Positions 18,526-28,123 of a DNA stretch of 64,000 bases are shown piece by piece (position 1 is the first letter of the stretch; each line of letters begins with the position of its first letter). A model generated the notes under the pieces. It had not been told where the DNA came from and made no database searches. It saw only the letters and a program-made list of their open reading frames with translations. The DNA is from Pararobbsia alpina (lineage in GTDB: Bacteria; Pseudomonadota; Gammaproteobacteria; Burkholderiales; Burkholderiaceae): assembly GCF_902859895.1 (NCBI RefSeq), contig NZ_CADIKM010000004.1, forward strand, positions 186,001-250,000, written 5' to 3'. A program made the translations under genes and the position numbers.

Positions 18526-19499
18526 AGCGCGACGGCCAGCGCTTCGGCCTCGAGAAATGCCTCGTACGCGCCCAGCAGCCCCTCTTCGAGATCGATACGC
18601 GGTTCCCAGCCCAGCGAGGCGAGCTTCTCGCTGCTCATGAGCTTGCGCGGCGTACCGTCCGGCTTCGACAGATCGTGCTCGATGCGGCCCGTAAAGCCGA
18701 CCACGCGCGCAACCATCTGCGCGATTTCGAGTACAGTGAAGTCGGTCGACGAGCCGACGTTCAGATGCGAACATCGCGGCGTGGCCACCGAGTAGTAGAC
18801 GTCTTTCGGCAGATTCATCGTCAGCACGCAGGCCATCGCCAGATCGTCGACATGCAGGAACTCGCGGCGCACCTGCCCCGTGCCCCACAGTGCCGTGCTT
18901 GGCGCACCGCTTTCCTTCGCCTCGTGAAAGCGGCGGATCAGCGCGGGAATCACATGGCTGTTGACCGGGTGATAGTTGTCGCCGGGCCCGTAGAGATTGG
19001 TCGGCATCAGGCTCCGGTAGTCGACCCCGTACTGGCGGTTATACGACTCGCACAGCTTGATGCCCGCGATCTTCGCGAGTGCATAGGGCTCGTTGGTCTC
19101 CTCGAGCGGGCCCGTCAACAAGGCCTCCTCGACGATCGGCTGGGTCGCATGCTTGGGATAGATGCATGAGGAGCCGAGGAACATCAGGTGTTCGATACCG
19201 GTCTGCAGGGCCTGGTGAATCACGTTCGATTCGATCATCAGGTTGCGGTAGATGAACTGGCCCGGATAGGTATCGTTCGCATGAATGCCGCCGACGCGCG
19301 CCGCGGCCAGGTACACATGGTCGATACGCTGCACGCTGAAGAACTCGCGGACCGCCGACTGGTTGGTCAGGTCGAGCTCCGACGAACTGCGCTTGACGAC
19401 GTCCACGTCGCCGTCGGCCTCGAGCCGGCGCACGATCGCCGAGCCGACCATGCCGCGATGGCCCGCGACGAAGACGCGCTTCTTCCTGGATTGAGCCAT
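18522..19499 (-). CDS. fcl: GDP-L-fucose synthase
   Basis: Converts GDP-4-keto-6-deoxymannose to GDP-L-fucose by epimerisation and NADPH reduction. This is an extended short-chain dehydrogenase: nucleotide loop [15 protein letters not shown] near residue 14, SSCIYPK near residue 110, and catalytic Y-x3-K in [10 protein letters not shown]. The following [11 protein letters not shown] and the [12 protein letters not shown] stretch are family hallmarks. The length of 325 residues is normal. The start lies three bases after the gmd stop and the 3' end overlaps wcaF, so the three are one transcription unit. The presence of this pair means fucose is probably in the exopolysaccharide. Confidence 0.95.
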   Translation of the reverse strand: MAQSRKKRVFVAGHRGMVGSAIVRRLEADGDVDVVKRSSSELDLTNQSAVREFFSVQRIDHVYLAAARVGGIHANDTYPGQFIYRNLMIESNVIHQALQTGIEHLMFLGSSCIYPKHATQPIVEEALLTGPLEETNEPYALAKIAGIKLCESYNRQYGVDYRSLMPTNLYGPGDNYHPVNSHVIPALIRRFHEAKESGAPSTALWGTGQVRREFLHVDDLAMACVLTMNLPKDVYYSVATPRCSHLNVGSSTDFTVLEIAQMVARVVGFTGRIEHDLSKPDGTPRKLMSSEKLASLGWEPRIDLEEGLLGAYEAFLEAEALAVAL

Positions 19500-19502
19500 G
19501 GT

Positions 19503-20615
19503 CTACTCCTGGCGTTCGAAAATGGGAAAGCCATGCTGCTGGACCAGCGTGTCCTTGCGAGCTTCGGTCAGGTCGCTGATGATCATCTCGCGCACGAGTT
19601 GTTCGAAGGTCGTGCGCGGGACCCAGCCGAGCTTTTCCTTCGCCTTGGACGGGTCGCCGAGCAGTGTCTCGACTTCGGTCGGGCGGTAGTAGCGCGGATC
19701 GACTTCGACGACGACATCACCGACCTTGACGCGCGGGTCGAGACCGACGTCCGAGATGATGCCGCGTTCCTTGTCGCCCTTGCCTTCCCAGCGGATTTCC
19801 ATGCCGACGTGGCGCGCGGCGAGATCGACGAACTCACGCACGCTGTGCTGTTTGCCGGTCGCGATCACGAAGTCTTCGGCCTTGTCCTGCTGGAGCATCA
19901 GCCATTGCATCTCGACATAGTCGCGTGCATGACCCCAGTCGCGCAGTGAATCGAGATTGCCGAGGTAGAGACGGTCCTGCAGGCCGAGTGAGATCCGCGC
20001 AAGCGCGCGTGTGATCTTGCGCGTGACGAAGGTCTCGCCACGCAGCGGCGATTCGTGGTTGAACAGGATGCCGTTGCACGCGTAGATGCCGTAAGCCTCG
20101 CGATAGTTCACCGTCATCCAGTACGCATACATCTTCGCGACCGCATACGGGCTGCGCGGATAGAACGGCGTGGTTTCCGTCTGCGGAATTTCCTGGACCT
20201 TGCCGTACAGCTCTGAGGTCGATGCCTGGTAGAAGCGCGTCTTCTTCGCCAGGCCGAGCAGGCGGATCGCCTCGAGGATGCGCAGCGTGCCGAGGCCGTC
20301 GGCATTGCCGGTGTACTCGGGCTCCTCGAACGACACGGCCACGTGGCTTTGCGCGGCGAGATTGTAGATCTCGTCGGGCTGCACGTCCTGGATGATGCGG
20401 ATCAGGCTCGACGAATCCGTCATATCGCCGTGGTGCAGGATGAAGCGGCGGTCCTGTTCCTGCGGATCCTGGTACAGATGGTCGATGCGTTCCGTATTGA
20501 ACAGCGAGGTACGCCGCTTGATACCGTGAACGATATAGCCCTTGGACAGGAGAAATTCTGCAAGGTACGAGCCGTCCTGGCCCGTAATACCCGTAATCAA
20601 CGCGGTCTTCGACAT
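19503..20615 (-). CDS. gmd: GDP-mannose 4,6-dehydratase
   Basis: Converts GDP-D-mannose to GDP-4-keto-6-deoxy-D-mannose, the first step to GDP-L-fucose. The start is at ATG 20615 ([20 protein letters not shown]), where the NADP-binding loop begins at once. STSELYGKV holds the catalytic Thr/Ser and Glu, and [10 protein letters not shown] holds Y-x3-[20 protein letters not shown] is the GDP-mannose-binding signature. At 370 residues it has the normal size. An in-frame extension upstream to 20690 is not family-like. It is the first gene of the minus-strand gmd-fcl-wcaF unit. Its substrate is supplied by manC at 23825. Confidence 0.96.
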   Translation of the reverse strand: MSKTALITGITGQDGSYLAEFLLSKGYIVHGIKRRTSLFNTERIDHLYQDPQEQDRRFILHHGDMTDSSSLIRIIQDVQPDEIYNLAAQSHVAVSFEEPEYTGNADGLGTLRILEAIRLLGLAKKTRFYQASTSELYGKVQEIPQTETTPFYPRSPYAVAKMYAYWMTVNYREAYGIYACNGILFNHESPLRGETFVTRKITRALARISLGLQDRLYLGNLDSLRDWGHARDYVEMQWLMLQQDKAEDFVIATGKQHSVREFVDLAARHVGMEIRWEGKGDKERGIISDVGLDPRVKVGDVVVEVDPRYYRPTEVETLLGDPSKAKEKLGWVPRTTFEQLVREMIISDLTEARKDTLVQQHGFPIFERQE

Positions 20616-20859
20616 GGGAGATCTCGCAAGTGAAAAGTGAAAGTACGTAGTCACAGTAAAGCCTCCCAGGGAAACACAAGGCAAGCGCATTCAATTTTTT
20701 GGCGGATAGCAGCGGTAGTTTGGCGCCGTGAAACTGCTCGAAAACCCACGCTTCGCGATTGGCGGCACACGGCGATATCCTGGCGGGTCCTGGTGATTTC
20801 GCGCGTGCAAGATGCAGTTCATACGCAATGCGTCTTGCGTCGACACATCGCGAGGTCCC
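20616..20859. promoter_or_regulatory. Divergent promoter region between gmd and the wcaI-like operon
   Basis: The 244 bp separate two diverging operons and should hold both promoters. An AT-rich run of six T lies at about 20694-20701. I cannot assign -35 and -10 boxes with confidence on either strand. Short imperfect repeats of GCGTC occur at about 20830-20842. No operator is recognisable. Confidence 0.4.
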
Positions 20860-22140
20860 ATGAAGATTCTTGTCTACGGCATCAACTACGCGCCGGAACT
20901 CACGGGGATCGGTCGCTACACCGCCGACATGGCCGCGTCGCTTGCTGCTGCCGGCCACGATGTGCGCGTGGTCTGCGCACCGCCCTACTATCCCGCCTGG
21001 CAAGTCGCGCCGGGTTTCTCCTCGACCCGCTATGCGAAAGAACGCAGCGAGGGCGTGCATATCTGGCGCGCACCGCTCTGGGTGCCTGCACGCCCGAAGG
21101 GTGCACGCCGCCTCGTGCATCTCGCAAGCTTCGCACTCTCAAGTTTTCCGGTGCTGCTGCGCCATCTCGCCTGGCGCCCGAACGCGGTGCTCAGCATCGC
21201 CCCGAGTCTTCTCAACGCGCCTGCGGGCTGGCTCGTTGCGCGCCTGAGCGGTGCGCATGCGTGGCTGCACGTACAGGACTATGAAGTCGATGCGGCATTC
21301 AAGCTTGGCATGCTCAAAGGCACATGGCGCAAGCGCATGGCCCTCGCGATCGAGCGCAAGCTGCTGCGCCGCTTCGATACGGTGTCGACGATCTCCGCGA
21401 AGATGGTCGAACACGCGCTCAAGAAAGGTGTACCGCAGGACAAGGTCGTCCACTTTGCGAACTGGGTCGATACGTCGGCGATTCATCCGCTCGACCTGCG
21501 CGGTCAATCGAGGAGTCAGCTCAGGGCCGAACTCGAGATTCCGGCCGAAGCGACCGTGGTGCTCTACTCGGGCAATATGGGCGCCAAGCAGGGGCTCGAA
21601 GTGCTCGCGACCGCCGCGGCCGCGCTCGCCGAACGCCGCGACCTCGTCTTCGTGTTCTGCGGCGAAGGCCCGGTCAAGATCGCACTCAACGCCATGTGCG
21701 GCGAGTTGCCGAACTGCCGCTTCATCCCGTTGCAGCCGATGGACAAGCTCAACGAACTGCTCAATCTCGCCGACATCCATGTCTTGCCGCAACGCGCCGA
21801 CGCGGCCGACCTCGTGATGCCATCGAAGCTGACCGGCATGCTCGCGAGCGGCCGCGCCGTGATCGCGATGGCCCATGAGGGCACCGAACTGTTCAATACG
21901 GTCGCGCCGCGCGGCGTCGTCGTACCGCCCGAATCGCTCGAACCGCTGATTGCCGCGATCGACGCCCTCGCGGCCGATCCGGCACGACGCGAACGCCTGG
22001 GCCGCGCGGGCCGTGAGTATGCCCTCGCGGCGCTGTCGCGCGAGAGCGTGCTCGGTGAATTCGAATCGACCCTGCGCGCACGCTGCGCCGACGCGGAACC
22101 GGCGGCCACCGCCCTCGACCTGCAACAGCGCGACCTCTGA
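20860..22140 (+). CDS. wcaI: WcaI-like glycosyltransferase family 4
   Basis: GT-B fold enzyme of 426 residues resembling the colanic-acid fucosyltransferase WcaI. The start ATG 20860 ([20 protein letters not shown]) directly opens the acceptor domain. [14 protein letters not shown] and [16 protein letters not shown] are typical of this subfamily. The donor half has [26 protein letters not shown] and [20 protein letters not shown]. It opens the divergent operon that also makes UDP-glucuronate and GDP-mannose, and it lies beside the GDP-fucose genes, which supports a role in assembling a fucose-containing repeat. The exact donor is not proven by sequence. Confidence 0.85.
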   Translation: MKILVYGINYAPELTGIGRYTADMAASLAAAGHDVRVVCAPPYYPAWQVAPGFSSTRYAKERSEGVHIWRAPLWVPARPKGARRLVHLASFALSSFPVLLRHLAWRPNAVLSIAPSLLNAPAGWLVARLSGAHAWLHVQDYEVDAAFKLGMLKGTWRKRMALAIERKLLRRFDTVSTISAKMVEHALKKGVPQDKVVHFANWVDTSAIHPLDLRGQSRSQLRAELEIPAEATVVLYSGNMGAKQGLEVLATAAAALAERRDLVFVFCGEGPVKIALNAMCGELPNCRFIPLQPMDKLNELLNLADIHVLPQRADAADLVMPSKLTGMLASGRAVIAMAHEGTELFNTVAPRGVVVPPESLEPLIAAIDALAADPARRERLGRAGREYALAALSRESVLGEFESTLRARCADAEPAATALDLQQRDL

Positions 22141-22174
22141 TTCACGGATTTACAGCTTCCACTCAAGGGATCCC

Positions 22175-23578
22175 ATGAAGATCACGATCGTTGGCACAGG
22201 CTATGTCGGACTCGTCACCGGCGCATGTCTCGCGGAAATCGGCAATGATGTGTTTTGCCTCGATGTCGATCCGCGCAAGATCGATGTGCTCAACAGCGGC
22301 GGCGTGCCGATCCACGAGCCGGGTCTCAAGGAAATCATCGATCGCAGCCGTGCCGCGGGGCGCCTGACCTTCTCGACCGACGTCGTGGCGAGCATCGCGC
22401 ACGGCGATGTCCAGTTCATCGCCGTGGGCACGCCGCCGAGCGAAGACGGTTCGGCCGATCTCAACTACGTGCTCGCCGCCGCGCGTGATATCGGCCGGCA
22501 TATGAACGGCTTCAAGATCATCGTCGACAAGTCGACCGTGCCGGTCGGAACCGCGCAGCACGTACGCGATACGATCAGCCAGGAACTCGGCAGGCGCGGT
22601 ATGCGTCAGGAGTTCTCGGTGGTCTCGAACCCCGAGTTTCTCAAGGAAGGCGCGGCCGTCGACGACTTCATGCGGCCCGACCGGATCGTGATCGGCAGCG
22701 ATTCCGACGAAGCGGGCCAGCGCGCGCGCGACATGATGAAGCGCCTCTACGCGCCGTTCAACCGCAATCACGACCGCACGCTGCATATGGATGTACGCTC
22801 GGCCGAGTTCACCAAGTACGCGGCCAACGCGATGCTTGCGACGCGGATCTCGTTCATGAACGAACTGGCGAACCTCGCCGACAGCGTCGGTGCCGATATC
22901 GAAGCCGTGCGTCGCGGCATCGGCTCGGACCCGCGCATCGGCTACGACTTCCTCTATGCGGGTGCCGGCTACGGTGGCTCGTGTTTCCCGAAAGACGTGC
23001 GCGCCCTGATTCAGACCGGTGCCGAATACGGCCGCACACTGCGCATTCTCGATGCGGTCGAAGCGGTCAACGACGCGCAGAAACAGGTGCTGATCGAGAA
23101 GATCACCCACCGCTTCGGCGAAGACCTCACGGGACGCTCGTTCGCGGTCTGGGGTCTTGCGTTCAAGCCGAACACCGACGATATGCGCGAAGCGCCGAGC
23201 CGCACGCTGATCGCTGCGCTGCTTCAGCGCGGCGCCTCGGTCAAGGCCTATGACCCCGTCGCGATCGATGCGGCGCGCGGCGCGTTCGCCCTCGATCTCA
23301 AGGACGACCCGGCCGCGCATTCGCGGCTCGCCTTCGTCAAGAACCAGCACGATGCGTTGCCGGGTGCCGATGCCCTGCTGATCGTCACGGAGTGGAAGGC
23401 CTTCAAGAGCCCGGACTTCACGGCGCTCAAGGTTGCGCTCAACGCGCCGATCGTGTTCGACGGCCGCAACCTGTACGAGCCTGCCGTGATGGCGGACCTC
23501 GGCTTCGAATATCACACGATCGGCCGCTCGCTTCAGCACGCGAACCGGCGTGCGCAGCTGCGCATCGCACAGGCCTGA
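22175..23578 (+). CDS. ugd: UDP-glucose 6-dehydrogenase
   Basis: Oxidises UDP-glucose to UDP-glucuronate with two NAD, giving the acidic sugar of the polymer (BceC counterpart). The start ATG 22175 opens with the NAD loop [16 protein letters not shown]. The catalytic cysteine is in [10 protein letters not shown] near residue 270, and KSTVPVGT and [14 protein letters not shown] are family blocks. The 467-residue length is normal. A ribosome-site-like AAGGGA stands before the ATG. The gene lies 34 bp after the glycosyltransferase and is followed by a small membrane protein and manC, so a nucleotide-sugar operon is evident. Confidence 0.95.
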   Translation: MKITIVGTGYVGLVTGACLAEIGNDVFCLDVDPRKIDVLNSGGVPIHEPGLKEIIDRSRAAGRLTFSTDVVASIAHGDVQFIAVGTPPSEDGSADLNYVLAAARDIGRHMNGFKIIVDKSTVPVGTAQHVRDTISQELGRRGMRQEFSVVSNPEFLKEGAAVDDFMRPDRIVIGSDSDEAGQRARDMMKRLYAPFNRNHDRTLHMDVRSAEFTKYAANAMLATRISFMNELANLADSVGADIEAVRRGIGSDPRIGYDFLYAGAGYGGSCFPKDVRALIQTGAEYGRTLRILDAVEAVNDAQKQVLIEKITHRFGEDLTGRSFAVWGLAFKPNTDDMREAPSRTLIAALLQRGASVKAYDPVAIDAARGAFALDLKDDPAAHSRLAFVKNQHDALPGADALLIVTEWKAFKSPDFTALKVALNAPIVFDGRNLYEPAVMADLGFEYHTIGRSLQHANRRAQLRIAQA

Positions 23579-23640
23579 GCGCGTCGATCCTGGGCCGCCG
23601 CGCTCACGTGAGGCGGCGGGTCCGGACACCCGATATCCCG

Positions 23641-23823
23641 ATGGACACCATGATACTCAACACGCGGGGCATCGCACCGGCAGCACACCGGCGCACTCTG
23701 CCCAATACACTGATGACCCTGTTCGCAGGGCCGACCGTGCTGGCCGCATTGCTCATCTCACTGCTTCTGATGGCATTCAATCTGTGGCCGACCTTCAACA
23801 GCATGAGCGAATGGGACGACTGA
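23641..23823 (+). CDS. Small single-span membrane protein of unknown function
   Basis: A 60-residue frame from ATG 23641 to a stop one base before the manC start. The first 25 residues are basic and polar (RGIAPAAHRRTLPN). Residues about 27-47 form one hydrophobic helix (FAGPTVLAALLISLLLMAF), and the last 13 are polar and acidic, ending SEWDD. It fills the 246-bp space between ugd and manC, the tail is tightly coupled to manC, and it keeps the operon's strand. I know no family for it. It could be a regulator or scaffold of the export or transferase complex, but there is no direct evidence. Confidence 0.5.
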   Translation: MDTMILNTRGIAPAAHRRTLPNTLMTLFAGPTVLAALLISLLLMAFNLWPTFNSMSEWDD

Positions 23824-23824
23824 A

Positions 23825-25321
23825 ATGAACATCCGGCATTCGATTTTCGAAGTGGGCAGCGACGCGATCAATATCAATCTGCAGGTCCATGCCGTGATCC
23901 CCGCGGGGGGCTCGGGCACGCGTCTGTGGCCGCTGTCGCGTAAGGAATTCCCGAAGCAGTTGATCGGGCTGCTTGGCGACGATTCGCTGCTCCAGCTGAC
24001 GGGCAAGCGTCTGAACGGCCTGGCCGCGAGTCATCCGCTCGCGGCCGAGAGCATCGTGATCTGCGGTGAAGCGCATCGCTTCATGATCGCCGAACAGATG
24101 CGCCAGGCGGGTATCCGCGCGCGCATCCTGCTCGAGCCCGATGCACGTAACACCGCGCCGGCGCTGACCCTGGCCGCCTTGTCGCTGACCGAGAAGGGTG
24201 AGGACGCGATCATGGTCGTGATGCCCGCCGACCATGCGATCACCGATCAGTCGGCGTTCCAGGCAAGCGTGTCGACGGCGATCCGTTATGCGGGCGACGG
24301 CCGCATCGTCGCGCTCGGGATCGTCCCGACGCGCGCCGAGACCGGCTACGGCTACATCAAGGTCGGCACCGAACTCGACGAACACGGCGGCCATCGGCTC
24401 GACGGCTTTGTCGAAAAGCCCGAGCGCGAGCTCGCCGAGCAATATCTCGCTTCGGGCCAGTACTGGTGGAACAGCGGGCTGTTCGTGGTGCGCGCCTCCG
24501 TCTGGCTCAGCGCGATTGAAAAGTACGAACCCGCGATCCATGCCGCCTGCCTCGATGCGTTCGACGGCAAGACCGCCGATGCGGACTTCCAGCGTGTCGA
24601 TGCCCGGCGCTTCGATGCCTGCCCGTCGCAGTCGATCGACTACGCCGTCATGGAGCGTGTCGTGCATGTGGATTCCGGCTTCCCGACGGCGGTCGTGCCG
24701 CTCGACGCGGGATGGTCCGATGTCGGCTCGTGGGATGCGGTCTGGGACGTCATGCCCAAGGATGAAAACGGCAACGTCTCGCACGGCCGTGTGATGCTCG
24801 AAGGGTCGAGCAACACCTTCGCTCACTCGGAATCCCGCCTGGTCGCCTGCGTGGGCACCGATGACCTGGTGGTCGTCGAGACGCCCGATGCGGTGCTGGT
24901 CGCGAAGAAGTCCGCGGTGCAGGACATCAAGACCGTCGTCGCGCGCATCCGCGGCGAGGCCGGCACCGAGGCGACCTACCATCGCAAGGTCTACCGTCCG
25001 TGGGGCTACTACGACTCGATCGACAGCGACACGAACTTCCAGGTCAAGCGGATCGTCGTCAAGCCGGGGGGCACGCTGTCGCTCCAGATGCACCATCACC
25101 GCGCCGAACACTGGATCGTCGTCAAGGGCACCGCACGCGTGACGCGCGGCACCGAGACGTTCCTGCTGTCGGAGAACCAGTCGACCTATATCCCGCTCGG
25201 TGAAGTTCACCGGCTCGAGAACCCGGGCAAGACTCCGCTCGCGATGATCGAGGTGCAGTCGGGGTCCTACCTCGGCGAAGACGATATCGTGCGCTTCGAG
25301 GACACCTACGGACGATCGTGA
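23825..25321 (+). CDS. manC: Bifunctional mannose-1-phosphate guanylyltransferase / mannose-6-phosphate isomerase
   Basis: Makes GDP-mannose (BceA counterpart). Residues about 20-300 form the nucleotidyltransferase with the pyrophosphorylase motif IPAGGSGTRLWPLSR near residue 25 and the mannose-binding block FVEKP. Residues about 350-498 form the type II phosphomannose isomerase cupin: RPWGYYDSID, VKPGGTLSLQMHHHRAEHW with metal-binding histidines, and YIPLGEVHRLENPG. The 498 residues include a 15-residue N-terminal stretch before the usual start. GDP-mannose feeds gmd (20615) and mannose incorporation. No phosphomannomutase is seen in the window, so that step comes from elsewhere. Confidence 0.95.
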   Translation: MNIRHSIFEVGSDAININLQVHAVIPAGGSGTRLWPLSRKEFPKQLIGLLGDDSLLQLTGKRLNGLAASHPLAAESIVICGEAHRFMIAEQMRQAGIRARILLEPDARNTAPALTLAALSLTEKGEDAIMVVMPADHAITDQSAFQASVSTAIRYAGDGRIVALGIVPTRAETGYGYIKVGTELDEHGGHRLDGFVEKPERELAEQYLASGQYWWNSGLFVVRASVWLSAIEKYEPAIHAACLDAFDGKTADADFQRVDARRFDACPSQSIDYAVMERVVHVDSGFPTAVVPLDAGWSDVGSWDAVWDVMPKDENGNVSHGRVMLEGSSNTFAHSESRLVACVGTDDLVVVETPDAVLVAKKSAVQDIKTVVARIRGEAGTEATYHRKVYRPWGYYDSIDSDTNFQVKRIVVKPGGTLSLQMHHHRAEHWIVVKGTARVTRGTETFLLSENQSTYIPLGEVHRLENPGKTPLAMIEVQSGSYLGEDDIVRFEDTYGRS

Positions 25322-25369
25322 CAAGACGGGGACGGGGCGGCCGACGCCCCTCCCCCACAAGGAGCCTCG

Positions 25370-25846
25370 ATGGCAAAGCTCGGCAATACGGAATTCCTGA
25401 CGGTCGTCTCCAACACGCCACTGATCGCGCTCGACCTGATCCTTCATGACGAGCAGGGCCACTACCTGCTCGGACGGCGCGTCAACCGGCCCGCCCAGGG
25501 ATCGTGGTTCGTGCCGGGCGGCCGCGTGTGCAAAGACGAGCGTCTCGACGATGCGTTCGCGCGCCTCACACGCGAGGAATTGGGCCTGAACAGCGCGCAG
25601 CGTTCCGATGCAGAGCTGATCGGCGTCTATGAGCACTTCTACGGCGACAACTTCAGCGGCAAAGACGGCGTTTCGACGCACTATGTCGTGCTCGGTTATC
25701 GCTTCAGCTTGCCCCGGCGCCTCCCGCATCTGCCGCTCGACCAGCATTCGGACTATCGCTGGGCGAGCGCCGAGGACATCCTGCTCGACGAATCGGTCCA
25801 CGAGAACAGCCGCGCGTACTTCGTGACGGAAGCGGTAGCGGCATAG
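25370..25846 (+). CDS. gmm: GDP-mannose mannosyl hydrolase (Nudix)
   Basis: Nudix-type enzyme resembling WcaH/Gmm, which hydrolyses GDP-mannose to GDP and mannose and so tunes the supply of GDP-mannose and GDP-fucose. The box reads GGRVCKDERLDDAFARLTRE with a relaxed Nudix signature, as is characteristic of this subfamily, followed by ELG. The start TPLIALDLILHDEQGHYLLG and the RPAQGSWFVPGG stretch are typical. At 158 residues it matches the family. An AAGGAG ribosome site at about 25358 precedes ATG 25370. It is the last gene of its operon and a terminator follows at once. Confidence 0.9.
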   Translation: MAKLGNTEFLTVVSNTPLIALDLILHDEQGHYLLGRRVNRPAQGSWFVPGGRVCKDERLDDAFARLTREELGLNSAQRSDAELIGVYEHFYGDNFSGKDGVSTHYVVLGYRFSLPRRLPHLPLDQHSDYRWASAEDILLDESVHENSRAYFVTEAVAA

Positions 25847-25879
25847 CGCGGCAGGAGCACCGGAGTGCTCCCGCGCTTT
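25845..25879. terminator. Hairpin between convergent gmm and aldehyde dehydrogenase genes
   Basis: A stem GGAGCAC / GTGCTCC (25854-25860 with 25865-25871) around a CGGA loop is extended by AGCGCG / CGCGCT (25845-25850 with 25872-25877). It lies in the 38 bp between two converging operons and could stop both. The T-run is weak. Confidence 0.6.
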
Positions 25880-25884
25880 GCCAG

Positions 25885-27246
25885 CTACGCACCGGTGAAC
25901 ACGAGCTTCGCATTGGTCAGCTCGCGTGCGCCGAGCGCGCCGAGTTCTCGTCCAAAGCCCGAGCCCTTGACGCCACCGAATGGGGCGCGCGGATCGGAAC
26001 GCACGAAATCGTTAATGAACACGGCGCCCGCCTGGATTGCACCGGCCACGCGATTGGCCCGTTCGGGATCGCTGCTCCATACCGCCGCCCCCAGACCGAA
26101 TTCCGTTGCATTCGCGAGATCGATCGCTTCCTGTTCGGTCTTGAACGTGAACAACAGCGCGACCGGCCCGAAGATCTCTTCACTCACGATCGGCGCATCG
26201 TGCGCGAGACCCGTGATCACCGTCGCCGGATAGAAATTCCCCGCACCACCGGGCATCGTGCCGCCCGCAAGCAAGATGCCGCCCTGCTCGAGCGCCGCCT
26301 GCACCTGCGCATGGACCGTGTCGCGCAGGTCCGCACGCGCGAGCGGCCCGAGCTGCGTGTCGGCCTGCAGGGGATCGCCGACGCGCAGTGCCGCCGTGCG
26401 CTCGACAAACGCCTTTTCGAACTTCGTTGCAATCGACTCGTCGACAAAGATCCGTTTCGCGGCGATACAGCTCTGCGCATTGTTCGAATAGCGCGACGTC
26501 ACGGCACACTGGACCGCACGGTCGAAGTCCGCATCGTCGAACACCACGAACGGATCGGATCCGCCGAGTTCGAGCACCGCCTTCTTGCCGTGTTGTCCCG
26601 CCGCCTCGGCTACCGCGCGGCCCGCCTGGACACTGCCCGTCACTGTCACGCAGGCCACGCGCGGATCGGCGATGATCGCCGCCACGGCATCGCGCCTCAC
26701 GGCGAGATTCAGATACAGGCCCTCGGGGCCGCCCGCGTCGAGCACCAGTTGCTCGAGTGCCTGCGCACAGCCCTGCACCGTTTCCGCATGCTTGACGAGC
26801 ACCGTGTTGCCGGCCAGCGCGGTCGGGATGAAGAACCGCAGCACCTGCCAGAACGGCAGGTTCCACGGCATCACCGCGAACACGGGTCCGAGCGACTGAT
26901 AGGCGACACGCGCATTGAGGCCCTCGATCGGCATCGGCGCCAGATATTCGGGACCCTTCTCGGCGAAATGCCGTGCACCGGCCGCAGCCTTCTTGACTTC
27001 AGCGATGGCTTCGGCGAGCGGCTTGCCCATCTCGAGCGTGATCAGGCGGCCGTATTGCTCCGCGCGCTGCTCGAGCAATCCGGCGAGCCGGACCAGAAAG
27101 GCCGAGCGCTGTTCGAGCGAGGTGCGCGACCAGCTCTGCCAGGTCGACCACGACCGGGCCAAGCGCGCCTCGATCGCAGCGACATCATGCCCCGCATAGG
27201 TCTCGAGCGCTTCGCCGGTAGCCGGATTGCGTGACTGAAAACTCAT
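25885..27246 (-). CDS. NAD(P)-dependent aldehyde dehydrogenase, succinate-semialdehyde-dehydrogenase-like
   Basis: Oxidises an aldehyde to an acid, probably as the last step of the catabolic operon in which it stands. The start ATG 27246 gives 453 residues (MSFQSRNPATGEAL). Family blocks are MPWNLPFWQVLRFFIPTALA, VTGSVQAGRAVAE, ELGGSDPFVVFDDAD with the general-base glutamate, SCIAAKR with the catalytic cysteine near residue 258, and EEIFGPVA. It most resembles the GabD/Sad group. The gene starts 25 bp after the isomerase-like gene and ends at a terminator, so it is last in the Gfo/Idh operon. The natural substrate is not known. Confidence 0.88.
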   Translation of the reverse strand: MSFQSRNPATGEALETYAGHDVAAIEARLARSWSTWQSWSRTSLEQRSAFLVRLAGLLEQRAEQYGRLITLEMGKPLAEAIAEVKKAAAGARHFAEKGPEYLAPMPIEGLNARVAYQSLGPVFAVMPWNLPFWQVLRFFIPTALAGNTVLVKHAETVQGCAQALEQLVLDAGGPEGLYLNLAVRRDAVAAIIADPRVACVTVTGSVQAGRAVAEAAGQHGKKAVLELGGSDPFVVFDDADFDRAVQCAVTSRYSNNAQSCIAAKRIFVDESIATKFEKAFVERTAALRVGDPLQADTQLGPLARADLRDTVHAQVQAALEQGGILLAGGTMPGGAGNFYPATVITGLAHDAPIVSEEIFGPVALLFTFKTEQEAIDLANATEFGLGAAVWSSDPERANRVAGAIQAGAVFINDFVRSDPRAPFGGVKGSGFGRELGALGARELTNAKLVFTGA

Positions 27247-27271
27247 GACGTCTCCTTGTCTTATGTATCGA

Positions 27272-28096
27272 TCAACAAACAGTATTGAAGCGTTCGACAC
27301 ATATCGACAGGACTTCGTCGCCCGGACGCTTCCACCAGTTCTGCGAAGAAAAAATCTCGACTTCCTGCGGCCCGCGATACCCTGCGGCTTCGATCGCCGC
27401 ACGGATCCCGCGCAGGTCGATCACGCCGTCACCCATCATGCCGCGGTCGAACAACAGGTCGCGTGTGGGCACCAGCCAGTCGCAGATGTGATGGGCGAGA
27501 ATGCGCCCCGCCGCACCCGCACGCGCGATCTGTTGTTCGAGCATCGGATCCCACCACGTGTGATAGACATCGACGGCCACTCCGATCCCGTCGCCGAGCA
27601 GTTCGCAGATGTCGAGTGCTTGCTCGAGCGTGTTCACGCAGGCGCGGTCAGCCGCATACATCGGGTGCAGCGGTTCGATCGCGAGCGGCACACCATTCGC
27701 TTTCGCATATGGCAACAACTTCGCGATACCTTCGGCGACCATTTCGCGCGCCGCGCGGATGTCGTGCGATCCTTCGGGCAAGCCGCCGACCACGAGCACC
27801 AGACAATCCGCATGCAGTGCCGCGGCCTCGTCGACTGCGCGCCGGTTGTCTTCGATCGCCGCTTCGCGGCGCGCCGGATCGCAGGCCGGAAACATACCGC
27901 CCCGGCACAGGCCCGTCACGCGCAGCGCATTCGACTCGACAATGCGCGCCGCTTCGGCCAGGCCGATATGCGCAACCTGGTCGCGCCACGGCGCGATCGC
28001 GTGAATACCTTGCGCCATGCAGGCATCGACGGCCTGCGCCAGATCGAACTGTTCGCGCACGGTAGCGAGATTAATGGAAAGACCTTCGATAGGCAT
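27272..28096 (-). CDS. Sugar phosphate isomerase/epimerase family protein (xylose-isomerase-like TIM barrel)
   Basis: TIM-barrel protein of 274 residues of the xylose isomerase-like / AP-endonuclease-2 superfamily. Metal ligands are suggested by the C-terminal ends of strands: AIEPLHP (Glu), VAVDVYHTWW (Asp, His), HHICDW (His) and EVEIFS (Glu). Members act as isomerases, epimerases, dehydratases or 3-keto-sugar beta-eliminases. It lies 27 bp after the DUF993 gene in an operon with a Gfo/Idh dehydrogenase, which suggests that it processes an oxidised sugar. I cannot tell which of these reactions applies. Confidence 0.85.
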   Translation of the reverse strand: MPIEGLSINLATVREQFDLAQAVDACMAQGIHAIAPWRDQVAHIGLAEAARIVESNALRVTGLCRGGMFPACDPARREAAIEDNRRAVDEAAALHADCLVLVVGGLPEGSHDIRAAREMVAEGIAKLLPYAKANGVPLAIEPLHPMYAADRACVNTLEQALDICELLGDGIGVAVDVYHTWWDPMLEQQIARAGAAGRILAHHICDWLVPTRDLLFDRGMMGDGVIDLRGIRAAIEAAGYRGPQEVEIFSSQNWWKRPGDEVLSICVERFNTVC

Positions 28097-28123
28097 GGAG
28101 TCTTGAAGTCCGGTTTCAGAACG

